A stretch of 64,000 nucleotides of DNA, from contig NZ_JAHRHK010000010.1 of NCBI RefSeq assembly GCF_021246465.1, positions 1 to 64,000 on the forward strand, read 5' to 3'. The notes under the pieces are model-generated. The model did no database searches. It was not told the origin of the DNA and saw nothing but the letters and a program-made list of their open reading frames with translations. Position 1 is the stretch's first letter, and every line of letters begins with the position of its first letter. The position numbers and the translations under genes are program-made. Positions 7,196 to 16,107 of this stretch are shown here, piece after piece. This DNA comes from Nocardioides sp. R-C-SC26 (lineage in GTDB: Bacteria > Actinomycetota > Actinomycetes > Propionibacteriales > Nocardioidaceae).

Positions 7196-8601
7196 CGGTG
7201 CCCTCCTCGGGCCGAGCCCTGCTCCGGGTGAGCGACCGGGGCCGATTCGGCAGGAGCGTCGACGTCCTCGAGGACGGGCAGGCTCAGGTGGAGTCGGTCG
7301 ATCCGAAGACCGTCCATGTGCTCGACCGTCAGGAGGGCGAGTCGCTCCGTGGTCACCTCGGGATCGGTGCGATCAGGTACCGCGATCTCGGCGACGTCGC
7401 CGACCTCGGGAATCCGGCCGAGGACCTTCAACACCAAGCCCGCGACCGTGTCGTAGTCCTCGCTCTCGGGAAGCTCGATGCCACTGAGGTCCTCGACCTC
7501 GTCGGGGCGCAGCAACCCGGAGAGCGTCCAGCTGCCGTCGCGGCGCTGACGGCCACGGGCTCCGAGCCGATCGTGCTCGTCGGAGATGTCGCCGACGATC
7601 TCCTCGATCACGTCCTCGAGCGTGACGATGCCCGCGTAGCCGCCGTACTCGTCCAGGACGACGGCGAGCTGGAAGCCGTCGCCGCGGAGCAGCGACATCA
7701 ACGGATCGAGACGGAGTGAGTCCGGCACGACGATCGGCTTGACCATCAGGTGCTTGACGCGCGTCGTGGTCCGCTCCTGCAGCGGCAACGCGACGGCGTG
7801 CTTGACGTGCACGGTGCCCACGACGGCGTCGTCGTCGCCGAGCACGGGGAACCGCGAATGTCCCGTCGAGCGAGCCAGCTCGATGACAGCGAGTGCACGG
7901 TCGGTCGCGTCGAGGGCGTGGGTGCGCACCCGAGGAGTCATGATCTCCCCCGCGGTGCGGGTCCCGAACTCCACCGAGCGCTCCATCAGCTCGGCGGTGT
8001 CGGCGTCGAGCGTGCCTTCGGTGGCCGAACGCTGGATCAAGGACGCCAGCTCAGCCGAGGTGCGGGCCGACCGGAGCTCCTCCTGCGGCTCGACCCCGAG
8101 CCGGCGGACGATCGCGTTCGCCGATCCGTTGAGGAGCCGGATCGGGCGGCTCATCACCGCGGTGAACAACCGCATCGGGCCCTGAGTCAGCCGCGCCGTC
8201 ACGAGCGGGACGGCGATGGCGATGTTCTTGGGCACGAGCTCGCCGATGATCATCGTCGCGACGGTGCTGAGCACCAGCGCGATGATCAGCGCCGTCGGCG
8301 ACACCGCCGATGCCGGCACGCCGACGTCGCCGAGTGGCCCGCGCAGCAGCGTGGAGATCGCCGGTTCGGCGAGGAAACCGATGCCGAGATTGGTCACGGT
8401 GATGCCGACCTGAGCGCCGGAGAGCTGCGTGGAGAGCGTGCGCAGCGCCGACTGGACCCCCTGAGCACGGACGTCGCCGGAGGCCGCGGCCCGCTCGACC
8501 GCGTTGCGGTCGACCGTGACGAAAGCGAACTCGGCGGCGACGAAGACGCCGCAGGCGGCCACGAGCAGCAGCGAGACCGCGAGCAGGATCCATTCGGTCA
8601 T
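7192..8601 (-). CDS. CNNM/HlyC-CorC-type membrane protein with CBS and CorC_HlyC domains
   Basis: A 469-residue full-length family member: DUF21 domain (residues 1-195, GELVPKNIAIAVPLV), two CBS domains (about 215-340, GHSRFPVLGDDDAVVGTVHVK and LDEYGGYAGIVTLEDVIEEI) and a C-terminal CorC_HlyC domain (about 355-440, DGSWTLSGLLRPDEVEDL, DYDTVAGLVLKVLGRIPEVGD). It leads the minus-strand operon that runs through the paralogue and, 5 bp later, into pgsA. Metal transport is a family-level expectation, not visible in the sequence. Confidence 0.88.
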   Translation of the reverse strand: MTEWILLAVSLLLVAACGVFVAAEFAFVTVDRNAVERAAASGDVRAQGVQSALRTLSTQLSGAQVGITVTNLGIGFLAEPAISTLLRGPLGDVGVPASAVSPTALIIALVLSTVATMIIGELVPKNIAIAVPLVTARLTQGPMRLFTAVMSRPIRLLNGSANAIVRRLGVEPQEELRSARTSAELASLIQRSATEGTLDADTAELMERSVEFGTRTAGEIMTPRVRTHALDATDRALAVIELARSTGHSRFPVLGDDDAVVGTVHVKHAVALPLQERTTTRVKHLMVKPIVVPDSLRLDPLMSLLRGDGFQLAVVLDEYGGYAGIVTLEDVIEEIVGDISDEHDRLGARGRQRRDGSWTLSGLLRPDEVEDLSGIELPESEDYDTVAGLVLKVLGRIPEVGDVAEIAVPDRTDPEVTTERLALLTVEHMDGLRIDRLHLSLPVLEDVDAPAESAPVAHPEQGSARGGHR

Positions 8602-8944
8602 CGCGTCTCACCGCCGATCAGGAGGCGGATGCCGACCTTCGATGCGCCCGAAGGCGGGAGCAGACAGGGTGACGCGGGATGTTGAGAGCCGTCCATCGGG
8701 CGGTTCTGGTGTCCTTCACTCGAGGGGGATGCGAAGCCACAGCATAGCGGCCCTCCCCTGCGGGGACCCGGCCGTGGGCGGCCGGACAGTCCGGCACGCG
8801 GCGCGCCGCTCGTCGCGCTCGGCGCCGAGGCGCCGCTGCCCCATGGCCAGGTTCGCCTCAGTCGAGGCTCAGATCTCGCCGGAGGATGCCGATGACTCCA
8901 GATCCGGCATCCGCCGTCCCCCTTCGACTTGCCCGGAGCCTCGA
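8602..8944. other. Divergent intergenic region, 343 bp
   Basis: This gap separates the CNNM gene (minus) from the DUF1800 gene (plus). A GGCGCC dyad with a 2-base loop lies at about 8820-8833. The DUF1800 frame is open through the region, and an alternative ATG start at 8843 would shorten the gap to 241 bp. No convincing promoter hexamers or RNA motifs are seen. Confidence 0.5.
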
Positions 8945-10432
8945 TTGACCGCACGGCCCACCTCGCGCCAGCGCCGGTACGCAGGCGCACCGCTGCTCGG
9001 AACCTCGGCGCTGCACCTGACCCGCCGCTTCTCCTACGGCGTCACTCCCGCCTTGTCGCGCGAGGTCCGTGCGGCGTCGGGTGCGCCTGCCTGGTTCGCC
9101 CGGCAGCTCCGGCCCGCGGCCATCGCCGATCCCGCGGCCGAGGCCCTGAGCACGTGGTGGCCCAGTCTCACGCTCCCACCGGGCGAGCTCTGGCAGCGCC
9201 AGATCGAGGAGATCGAGGGCGGCTGGGAGGTCATGGGCAACTACCAGCGATGGCTCTTGATGCGTCGGATCACGTCGCGGCGCCAGGTGCACGAGGTGAT
9301 GACCGAGTTCTGGATGAACCACCTCCACGTCTCGGTGCACCACGACGCGGTGTTCACCTACCGCTTCGACTACGACCGCGTCGTGCGGAGCCACGCGCTC
9401 GGGCGCTACGTGGATCTCCTCCAAGCGGCGATCGTCCACCCGGCCATGGGGATGTACCTCGACAATGCGGTGTCCACGAAGACGCGGATCAACGAGAACC
9501 TCGGACGCGAGCTGCTCGAGCTCCACACCGTCGGCCGTGGGGCCTACACCGAGGACGACGTCAAGGCGTCAGCACGCATCCTCACCGGGCATGTCGTCGA
9601 CATGTGGCGCACCTGGCAGGCGCGCTACTCCCCCGCAGACCACTGGACCGGCCCTGTTCGGGTCATGGGCTTCAGCCACGCGAACAGCGATCCCGACGGG
9701 CGACCCGTGCTGGCGGCCTACCTCGCCTATCTGGCTCGCCACCCGCGCACGGCGGAGAGACTGGCTCGCAAGCTCTGCCTCCGGTTCGTCAGCGACACGC
9801 CGTCGGCCCGCCTGGTCGCTCAGCTCGCGCAGGTCTACCTGGCACACGACACCGCGATCGGGCCGGTGCTCAGCGCACTGGTCGCCTCGCCGGAGTTCGC
9901 GGCCTCGGTCGGCACCAAGGTGCGCGATCCCGGCGAGGACATCGTGGCGACGTATCGCGCGCTCGGGGTGACCGTGGCCCCACCCCCGTCGGGCGAGAAC
10001 GGCGCTGCGGCGACCGCGCTGCTGTGGCAGTGCGACGGACTCGGGGCCGTGCCGCACGCCTGGCCGCGCCCGGACGGCCAACCGGTCGACAACGCCTCGT
10101 GGGCGTCTCCGTCCAGGATGCTGGCCTCCTTCGAGATGCACTGGTCGATGAGTGGACGGTGGTGGCCGTCCGAGGGCATCACCTACCGCACCCCCCGCGC
10201 GTGGCTGCCGCGGGCGAGAGTGCGTTTCGACGTCCTGATCGACCACATGGCCCAGCAACTCCTGGGCACCCATGCCTCGCCGGCTCTGCTCAGCGCCTGC
10301 GTCATCGCCTGTCCCGACGACCTCGGCATCACGCCGTCCACGCTGATCGGCGCGGATCACCCGCTGATGCAGTGGTCCTTCCATCGCGTGATCGCGACGA
10401 TCCTCGACTCCCCCGCCCACCTGACCCGATGA
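8945..10432 (+). CDS. DUF1800 family protein
   Basis: A 495-residue DUF1800 protein: the LTRRFSYGVTPAL start of the domain, the NHLHVSVH motif, ENLGRELLELHTVG and YTEDDVKASARILTGH are all diagnostic. DUF1800 genes are almost always paired with DUF1501 genes whose products are exported; the biochemical role is unknown. I prefer the TTG at 8945, which has CGGAG six bases upstream, over an in-frame ATG at 8843 that lacks a ribosome site. No signal peptide is obvious from either start. Its stop overlaps the start of the DUF1501 gene. Confidence 0.85.
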   Translation: MTARPTSRQRRYAGAPLLGTSALHLTRRFSYGVTPALSREVRAASGAPAWFARQLRPAAIADPAAEALSTWWPSLTLPPGELWQRQIEEIEGGWEVMGNYQRWLLMRRITSRRQVHEVMTEFWMNHLHVSVHHDAVFTYRFDYDRVVRSHALGRYVDLLQAAIVHPAMGMYLDNAVSTKTRINENLGRELLELHTVGRGAYTEDDVKASARILTGHVVDMWRTWQARYSPADHWTGPVRVMGFSHANSDPDGRPVLAAYLAYLARHPRTAERLARKLCLRFVSDTPSARLVAQLAQVYLAHDTAIGPVLSALVASPEFAASVGTKVRDPGEDIVATYRALGVTVAPPPSGENGAAATALLWQCDGLGAVPHAWPRPDGQPVDNASWASPSRMLASFEMHWSMSGRWWPSEGITYRTPRAWLPRARVRFDVLIDHMAQQLLGTHASPALLSACVIACPDDLGITPSTLIGADHPLMQWSFHRVIATILDSPAHLTR

Positions 10433-11721
10433 GGCCCACGATGACGTCGTCCACCGAGTCCCGGCAGACCTGTTGCGCCGAGTTCGCCACCCGGGCGCGA
10501 GCCCGGCACCTGGGCCGTCGAGCGGTGCTCGGCGGCGCTCTGGCAGGTGGCGTCACGGCAACCTTCGGGTCGGCCGTCCTCACAGCGTCGCCGGCACTCG
10601 CCGCGAGTCCGGTCAGCAGGTCCGGGGGCGGATCGGTGCTCGTGGTCCTCTCGCTGCGCGGGGCAGCCGACGGGCTCTCGCTCGTCGTCCCCTACACCGA
10701 TCCCGTCTACTACGCCGCGCGACCGGCCATTGCGATCCCCCGCGAGCGACTCCTCGCGACCGACGGGACGTTCGGACTTCATCCCGAGCTGGCTCCCTTG
10801 CTGCCGCTGTGGCGTGCCGGTGAGCTCGCCGCCGTCCACGCCACGGGCCTGCCGGCACCCAACCGCTCGCACTTCTCCGCGATGGAGGAGGTCGAGGATG
10901 CCGATCCCGGCGGGGCGGCGCGGGTCGGCTGGCTCAACCGGCTCCTCGGCGGCCTGCCGGGAACGTCCGGCCTCGAGGGCTTCAACCTCGGCGGTGGGGT
11001 CCTGCCCACCTCACTCGTCGGTCCCGAGCCGGTGATGGCCGGCCGCGACGTCGACGCCGTCGGTTTCGCCGGTCAGGACGAGTGGGACGACGGGAGCCGG
11101 GTCGCCTCGCTCCGTCGGCTGTGGAGCGGACAGGGCGGCGCACTCGGGGCGGCGATGCGTTCGACCTTCGACTCGGTGGCCGCGTTCCAGCCCGCGAAGG
11201 ACGCCGTCGACCGACGCGGGCAGTACCCGGACTCCGATCTCGGCCGAGCACTCGCCGGTGCTGCACGCATCATCCGCGGCGACGTCGGCGTCGGAGTCCT
11301 CACGGTCGACCACGGCTCGTGGGACATGCACGCCGGTCTCGGCACCCTCGAGTGGGGGGACATGCGCACCAACGCCCGTGAGCTCGCAGGCGCCGTGGCA
11401 TCGTTCTTCACCGACCTCGGGTCCCGGCGCGACCGCGTCACACTCGTCGCGCTCAGCGAGTTCGGCCGACGTGTGGCCGAGAACGGCAACTACGGACTCG
11501 ACCACGGCTACGGCAACGTGATGCTGCTGGCGGGCGCAGGGGTGCGAGGTGGGCGCTACTACGGCCGCATGCTGCCGCTCGCGCGTGGCGAGGACGCCGA
11601 CGTGACGGTCACGACGGACTATCGCAGCGTGCTCAGCGAAGTCGTCACCCGACGCTTCGCCGTCTCGCGTGCCGCTGTCTTCCCCGGCTTCCAGCCCGAG
11701 GCGGTCGGCGTGATGGCCTGA
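10429..11721 (+). CDS. DUF1501 family protein with Tat signal
   Basis: A 430-residue DUF1501 protein, a sulfatase/phosphatase-fold family exported by the Tat system. The N-terminus carries a twin-arginine motif (GRRAVLGGALAGG, about residues 29-41) and an alanine-rich cleavage region ending ASPALAASP. Family motifs include LSLRGAADGLSLVVPY, NRSHFSAMEEVEDADP, VDHGSWDMH and LDHGYGNVM. The ATG overlaps the DUF1800 stop (ATGA); a second ATG at 10441 has GAGG upstream. Convergent with the sulfatase gene across only 41 bp. Confidence 0.88.
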   Translation: MRPTMTSSTESRQTCCAEFATRARARHLGRRAVLGGALAGGVTATFGSAVLTASPALAASPVSRSGGGSVLVVLSLRGAADGLSLVVPYTDPVYYAARPAIAIPRERLLATDGTFGLHPELAPLLPLWRAGELAAVHATGLPAPNRSHFSAMEEVEDADPGGAARVGWLNRLLGGLPGTSGLEGFNLGGGVLPTSLVGPEPVMAGRDVDAVGFAGQDEWDDGSRVASLRRLWSGQGGALGAAMRSTFDSVAAFQPAKDAVDRRGQYPDSDLGRALAGAARIIRGDVGVGVLTVDHGSWDMHAGLGTLEWGDMRTNARELAGAVASFFTDLGSRRDRVTLVALSEFGRRVAENGNYGLDHGYGNVMLLAGAGVRGGRYYGRMLPLARGEDADVTVTTDYRSVLSEVVTRRFAVSRAAVFPGFQPEAVGVMA

Positions 11722-11762
11722 CCCCACCGCTGATCACGCTGCTCGCCGGAGTGGATCGAGGC

Positions 11763-13346
11763 TCAGGAGGTCGACGGAACCGGATCGGGCCCGAAGTCCC
11801 GACTGCACTCCGCGGGCCCGATGCAGTCGACGAGAGCGAGCGTGCGTTCGCGCATCTCGGCGACCACCGCGGCGTAGCGCGGATCCTCGGCCAGGTTCAC
11901 GTTCTCCGCCGGGTCCGACTGACGGTCGTAGAGCTCCTCCAACCGATCGCCGTAGAAGTAGGCGTAGGTGTAACGAGGGGTGGTCACGCCGCGCCACCAC
12001 CAGCCCGCGCCGCCGTCGTCGGTCTGCTTGGACGGCCCGGCCTGGATCAGCACCGTGGTGCGCAGCGGGGCGTCGCCCTCGATCGCGGGCAGCATCGACT
12101 CGCCGTCGACCTCCACCAGAGGTGTGGCCCCTGCGATGTCGGCGAACGTCGGCGCGAGGTCGATCATCAGGGCGCGTTGCTGGCGCACTACCCCGGCCGG
12201 CACGTCCGGACCGCGCACGATCATGGGCACGCGGATGGACTGGCGGTACGGCACGTTCTTGGTGACCAGGTGATGCTCTCCGACGAGGTAGCCGTTGTCG
12301 GAGGTGAAGAAAATGTAGGTGTTGTCGAGCTCGCCGGTGGACCGCAGCGTCTCGATCAGGTCGGCGATCCCGTCGTCGACCGCCTGCAGTGTGCGGATCC
12401 GCGAGCGGAAGATCTCATTGATCTTCTCGCGCGGCGTCTTGCTCTTCGACTGGACCAGCGAGTTGTTGTCGGAGACATCGTCGTCGGTGTAGCCCGGGTC
12501 GCTCAGCGACGGCGACTCCACGTTCGCGAAGTCGTTCTCATAGCGCTTCGGCGGGAGCGCGATCGCCGAGGAGGGGAACCCGTTCGCGGCGTCGAAGCGC
12601 CCGTGCGGCGCCACGTGCGACGCCCAGATGAAGAACGGCGCGTCCTGCCCCGCCCACTCCTCGACCAGCGAGGACGTGCGCTGGTTGATGTAGTCGATGT
12701 TGTTGATGTTGGGGTACCAACGCCGATCGCCGTCGTTGTACATCTGGAACGGGGTGTAGGCGTAGTGGCCGATCATCGTGGGGTCCCAGTACGTCCAGCC
12801 CTCCTGCCGAGGCCCGTCGGTGCCGAACCCGTTGAGGTACTTGCCGGTGAAGCCCGTCTTGTAGCCGGCGTTCTCCAGCCACACGGGCAGCGCCGTGGCG
12901 CTCTGCAGGGCCTGGAAGTTGTAGGGCGGTTGGTTCGACTTCACGCCGTTGTTCTGGGCGTACTGACCGGTCAGGATCGCCCCGCGTGCGGGACAGCAGA
13001 GCGGGTGCGGCGAGAGCGCACGATCGAAGGAGACACCCGCACGGGTCAGGAGGTCGCGGGCGACCGGCATCCACCGCAGGTCGGTGACCGTCATGTCGTC
13101 GGTGGTGATCAAGACGATGTTGGGGCGATCCACGACCTCGGCCGGGGCGGTCTCCTCGTCCGTCGCCTCGCCGGATGAGTCGCCGGACTCACTCGCCGAC
13201 GGCGTCGCCGAGGCGAGCAGGCCACCGATGTTCGAGCCGTATCCACCCACCGTGGACAGGACGAGCGCGACGACGCACATCACGATCACGGCGACGGTGG
13301 CGAGAATGCGTTGCGACGGCCTCGGCAGAGGACGGGAGAACAGCAT
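11763..13346 (-). CDS. Membrane-anchored formylglycine-dependent sulfatase
   Basis: A 527-residue alkaline-phosphatase-fold sulfatase. The nucleophile motif is C-C-P-A-R (residues 117-121), with Cys117 the candidate for conversion to formylglycine. Metal ligands appear in NIVLITTDDMTVTD and FFTSDNGYLVGEHH. Residues 12-30 form one membrane helix, followed by a Ser/Gly/Glu-rich linker, so the catalytic domain is outside the cell. The start chosen gives a short basic tail before the helix. No formylglycine-generating enzyme is in the window. The sulfated substrate is unknown. Confidence 0.85.
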   Translation of the reverse strand: MLFSRPLPRPSQRILATVAVIVMCVVALVLSTVGGYGSNIGGLLASATPSASESGDSSGEATDEETAPAEVVDRPNIVLITTDDMTVTDLRWMPVARDLLTRAGVSFDRALSPHPLCCPARGAILTGQYAQNNGVKSNQPPYNFQALQSATALPVWLENAGYKTGFTGKYLNGFGTDGPRQEGWTYWDPTMIGHYAYTPFQMYNDGDRRWYPNINNIDYINQRTSSLVEEWAGQDAPFFIWASHVAPHGRFDAANGFPSSAIALPPKRYENDFANVESPSLSDPGYTDDDVSDNNSLVQSKSKTPREKINEIFRSRIRTLQAVDDGIADLIETLRSTGELDNTYIFFTSDNGYLVGEHHLVTKNVPYRQSIRVPMIVRGPDVPAGVVRQQRALMIDLAPTFADIAGATPLVEVDGESMLPAIEGDAPLRTTVLIQAGPSKQTDDGGAGWWWRGVTTPRYTYAYFYGDRLEELYDRQSDPAENVNLAEDPRYAAVVAEMRERTLALVDCIGPAECSRDFGPDPVPSTS

Positions 13347-13515
13347 CGATCGCTTCCGGTCGGGGGCAGTCGGAGCGGTCAGAGTACGGGACCGCGCGAC
13401 GCACCACGGCATCGGGGCGAGGCCCCCCGAGGCCCACCGGGGCTACGCGTCGTCGCCGCGTACTGGGTCGTGTTCGGCGGATCTGCGTGGCTCCCTATGC
13501 GAGAATCGCCGCATC

Positions 13516-14568
13516 ATGCGCACGCTCCTGCCTTCCCTCTCGGTCCGCCTCGTCAGCCTCCTCCGACGCGAACCCGGTCGCGCGGGGGCTGTCGTCGCCG
13601 CTCTCGTGGCGACGCTGGCGCTGTTCGCGACGCTGGTCGCCGTCACCGCACCCGGCGCGGCGCGGGCCGACCAGACCTCGCCGGTGATCTCGGACGGCGG
13701 AGCCCGCGGCAGTGAGTTCGCCGCGCCGCGTCAACGGGCCGACGGCGAGCGCGACTACGCGCGGGTGCCGAAGAAGTGCTTCGCCCCGGGCCAGGAGATC
13801 CGCACCCCGGGTCCGTGCTACCTCACCAAGTACCAGAAGTCGCGTCGCACCCTGATCCTGTGGGGCGACTCCCACGCGTGGCAGTTCATTCCGGCACTGC
13901 GCCGCGCTGTGAAGGGCAAGCCGATCAACCTGATCTCCTTCGCCTCCGGCAGCTGCCCGCCGGCTCAGGTGCTGATCGCGCCGAAGTACGCCGGCAAGTG
14001 CGAGGAGAACGACGCGCTCGCGCTTCAGTTCATCAAGAAGCAGCGCCAGTCCAAGGCGCGTTTCAAGGTCATCCTCGCCTCGAACTGGGGCGGTTTCCGC
14101 CAGGGCTACCGCAAGGTCCTGCTGGACGAGGTCGTGTCGACGTCCGGCTACACCGACTTCGTCAAGCAGATGGTGCGCCTCTCCCACGACGGCACGCCGC
14201 GCCTGTTCACCACGTTGGGCAAGCTCCGGGTCGACGTCGACGTGATCGCGCAGGCGGCCACCGTCCCCGACCGCGTCCCCGCCTGCACCCCCGGCCAGGA
14301 CCCCTATCTCTGCGAGATCCCGCGCTGGCGCGCGATCCCCGAGGAGTCGGAGACCAGGAGCTGGCTCAAGGGTCAGATGCGGAAGCTGGCGAACAACCCT
14401 CGCTACATCGACGCGTCGCCGTCCTACTGCGACGAGACGACCTGCTTCGGCCTCGTGAACGGCATCCAGACCTTCTACGACAACCTGCACCTGAGTGCCA
14501 CGCGCACCCGCAACCTCGCTCAGTACTTCAACTGGTCGATCAACGACCTGCTGCGCAAGCGCGGTTGA
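13516..14568 (+). CDS. Secreted stand-alone SGNH-domain protein (first of tandem pair)
   Basis: A 350-residue protein with an N-terminal hydrophobic helix/signal (about residues 25-50, ending GAARA) and an SGNH hydrolase-like domain of the type normally fused to the C-terminus of acyltransferase-3 proteins. Block I is GDSHAW (Ser119, Asp118, His120) and block V is DNLHLS (Asp322, His325). Four or more cysteines in the mature part suggest disulfides. No acyltransferase-3 membrane domain is present. It is likely to act on an acylated or sulfated envelope glycan. The next gene is a paralogue starting one base after this stop. Confidence 0.8.
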   Translation: MRTLLPSLSVRLVSLLRREPGRAGAVVAALVATLALFATLVAVTAPGAARADQTSPVISDGGARGSEFAAPRQRADGERDYARVPKKCFAPGQEIRTPGPCYLTKYQKSRRTLILWGDSHAWQFIPALRRAVKGKPINLISFASGSCPPAQVLIAPKYAGKCEENDALALQFIKKQRQSKARFKVILASNWGGFRQGYRKVLLDEVVSTSGYTDFVKQMVRLSHDGTPRLFTTLGKLRVDVDVIAQAATVPDRVPACTPGQDPYLCEIPRWRAIPEESETRSWLKGQMRKLANNPRYIDASPSYCDETTCFGLVNGIQTFYDNLHLSATRTRNLAQYFNWSINDLLRKRG

Positions 14569-14569
14569 G

Positions 14570-15550
14570 ATGCGTGCTCCACGACGGCGGCCCGTGAGCC
14601 GCAGGATCCGCCTGGGTGCCCTCGGTGCCATGCTCGTGCTCGGCCTGCTCGCGACGCTGATGCCCGCAGCGAGCAGCGCAGCGGCGTCCGAGTCGCCCGT
14701 CTCCGGTGGGTCCGCCACAGCGCAGGCCGAACGCGGCGGCCAGGATCCCGCAGCCGACTTCCCGCTGCTACCGAGCCGCTGCTACGACTCGGCGAACTCG
14801 CGCCCGGTGACCCCCTGCCGGCTCGAGATCTACCCGCGGCGCCCCACGGTGTTCCTCTGGGGCGACTCCCACGCCTGGATGTACCTGCCGGCAGTGCGCA
14901 AGCTCGCCCAGCGCAACCAGCTCAACCTCACCATCATGTTCGCCGGAGGCTGCCCGCCTGCGCGCGGTGAGCGGGCCGACCGCACGCGTTACTGCGAGGC
15001 CCACAACGAGCGCGCCCTCGCGATGGTCACCGAGTATCAGCAGCTGGGCCGCGACTACACCGTCATCCTCGCCTCGTGGTGGGCCGGATACCGCCAGGCC
15101 TACCGACGCCTGGGGCGCCCCGGCTCGTCCTTCACCGCCTACGAGACCCACCAGATCATGTTGGCGCACAACGGGACCTCGCCGCTGTTCACCGCGTTGC
15201 GCAACCGCAAGATCAGGGTCAACGTCGTCGCTCCGTCGGCCTACGTGCCGCTCAACGCCCCCGCCTGCCCCGCCGGGGAGTCGCCGTACGCCTGCCCGCT
15301 CCCGCGATCGGCCGCGCTCAACGCCGAGGTCCGCAACCGGCAGTGGCTCAAGTCGTTGATCCGCCCGCTGGCCGGAAGCCCGCGCTACATCGACCCGACG
15401 TCGGTCTACTGCACGACGACGACATGCCTGCCGAGCGTCGGCCGCCACGCGACGTTCTTCGACGCGATCCATCTCGGTGCGGGACTGACGTCGACGATGA
15501 CCTCGTACTTCGCGCCGGTCTTCCGCGACCTGATCCGTCGTAGTCGCTGA
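14570..15550 (+). CDS. Secreted stand-alone SGNH-domain protein (second of tandem pair)
   Basis: A 326-residue paralogue of the preceding gene. The signal region is a hydrophobic helix at about residues 15-40 ending in alanines; SGNH block I is GDSHAW (Ser100) and block V is DAIHLG (Asp298, His301). It shares the ILAS-W-GYRQ(A/G)YR and paired-cysteine segments with its neighbour but is shorter and diverged, so the duplication is old. Spacing of one base between the genes implies one transcript and translational coupling. Confidence 0.8.
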   Translation: MRAPRRRPVSRRIRLGALGAMLVLGLLATLMPAASSAAASESPVSGGSATAQAERGGQDPAADFPLLPSRCYDSANSRPVTPCRLEIYPRRPTVFLWGDSHAWMYLPAVRKLAQRNQLNLTIMFAGGCPPARGERADRTRYCEAHNERALAMVTEYQQLGRDYTVILASWWAGYRQAYRRLGRPGSSFTAYETHQIMLAHNGTSPLFTALRNRKIRVNVVAPSAYVPLNAPACPAGESPYACPLPRSAALNAEVRNRQWLKSLIRPLAGSPRYIDPTSVYCTTTTCLPSVGRHATFFDAIHLGAGLTSTMTSYFAPVFRDLIRRSR

Positions 15551-15629
15551 GCAAGTCCTCCCTCGCGCGTCGGCACCGGCCCCGGAGACACTCCGCGGGA
15601 CGGCACGCGCGCCGCGGCACGCGGTGAGG

Positions 15630-15643
15630 TAGAACACGTTCTA
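15630..15643. promoter_or_regulatory. KstR-type operator overlapping the ketosteroid isomerase start
   Basis: TAGAACACGTTCTA is a palindrome that fits the KstR consensus TNNAACNNGTTNNA of mycobacteria and rhodococci exactly. Its last base is the A of the ATG start codon. An identical 14-mer lies at 29957-29970. Binding here would block transcription or initiation of the isomerase gene. Confidence 0.6.
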
Positions 15644-16017
15644 TGACGATCGACAACGACCGCGCTATCGCCACCGTCCGCCAGTACCTCGACCTGGTCG
15701 CGACCGGTACCGCCGCGGAGATCACCGCGCTCTTCGCCCCGGACGCCACGCTCGAGGACCCGGTCGGCTCCGAGGTGCGTTCGGGCATCGAGGCGATCTC
15801 TGCCTTCTACGAGACGGTCGCTCCGTTGGAGGCGACCACGGAGCTCCTGACCGTGCGCGCGTGCGGCGGCGAGGCCACCTTCCACTTCCGGATGATCACC
15901 AAGGCCGGCGATGCGAACCTCACGCTCGAGCCGATGGAGCACATGGTGTTCGACGACGAGGGCCGGATCCAGGCGATGCGCGCGTGGTGGAGCGACGCGG
16001 ACATGACCTGGAGCTGA
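15643..16017 (+). CDS. Ketosteroid isomerase-like protein (SnoaL/KSI fold)
   Basis: A 124-residue protein closely resembling Comamonas testosteroni delta5-3-ketosteroid isomerase, which moves a steroid double bond. It conserves the segment around the catalytic base (ATLEDPVGSE, Asp39, equivalent to Asp38) and the oxyanion-hole tyrosine (RQY, Tyr15, equivalent to Tyr14). The third active-site residue, Asp99 of the Comamonas enzyme (PIDH), is replaced by Glu99 (PMEH). A KstR-type palindrome overlaps the start codon, in keeping with a role in steroid catabolism. The enoyl-CoA hydratase gene follows after 90 bp. Confidence 0.75.
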   Translation: MTIDNDRAIATVRQYLDLVATGTAAEITALFAPDATLEDPVGSEVRSGIEAISAFYETVAPLEATTELLTVRACGGEATFHFRMITKAGDANLTLEPMEHMVFDDEGRIQAMRAWWSDADMTWS

Positions 16018-16095
16018 CGGCGCTCGACCCGGGACGCGACCGCGTGGTCCACCGCGGAGCGGGTGGTCTCGGCACGACGCTGCCGCACGCCCCGC

Positions 16096-16101
16096 TAGCC
16101 T
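16096..16101 (+). promoter_or_regulatory. -10 element of a leaderless promoter for the enoyl-CoA hydratase gene
   Basis: TAGCCT is followed by six bases and the ATG of the hydratase gene. No Shine-Dalgarno is present before this start, which fits a leaderless transcript. Confidence 0.4.
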
Positions 16102-16107
16102 CGGCCC

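Noticed and set aside
6125..8601. Hemolysin function for the two CBS-domain proteins
   Set aside because: The old HlyC/hemolysin name is historical; the domain layout is that of CNNM/CorC membrane proteins.
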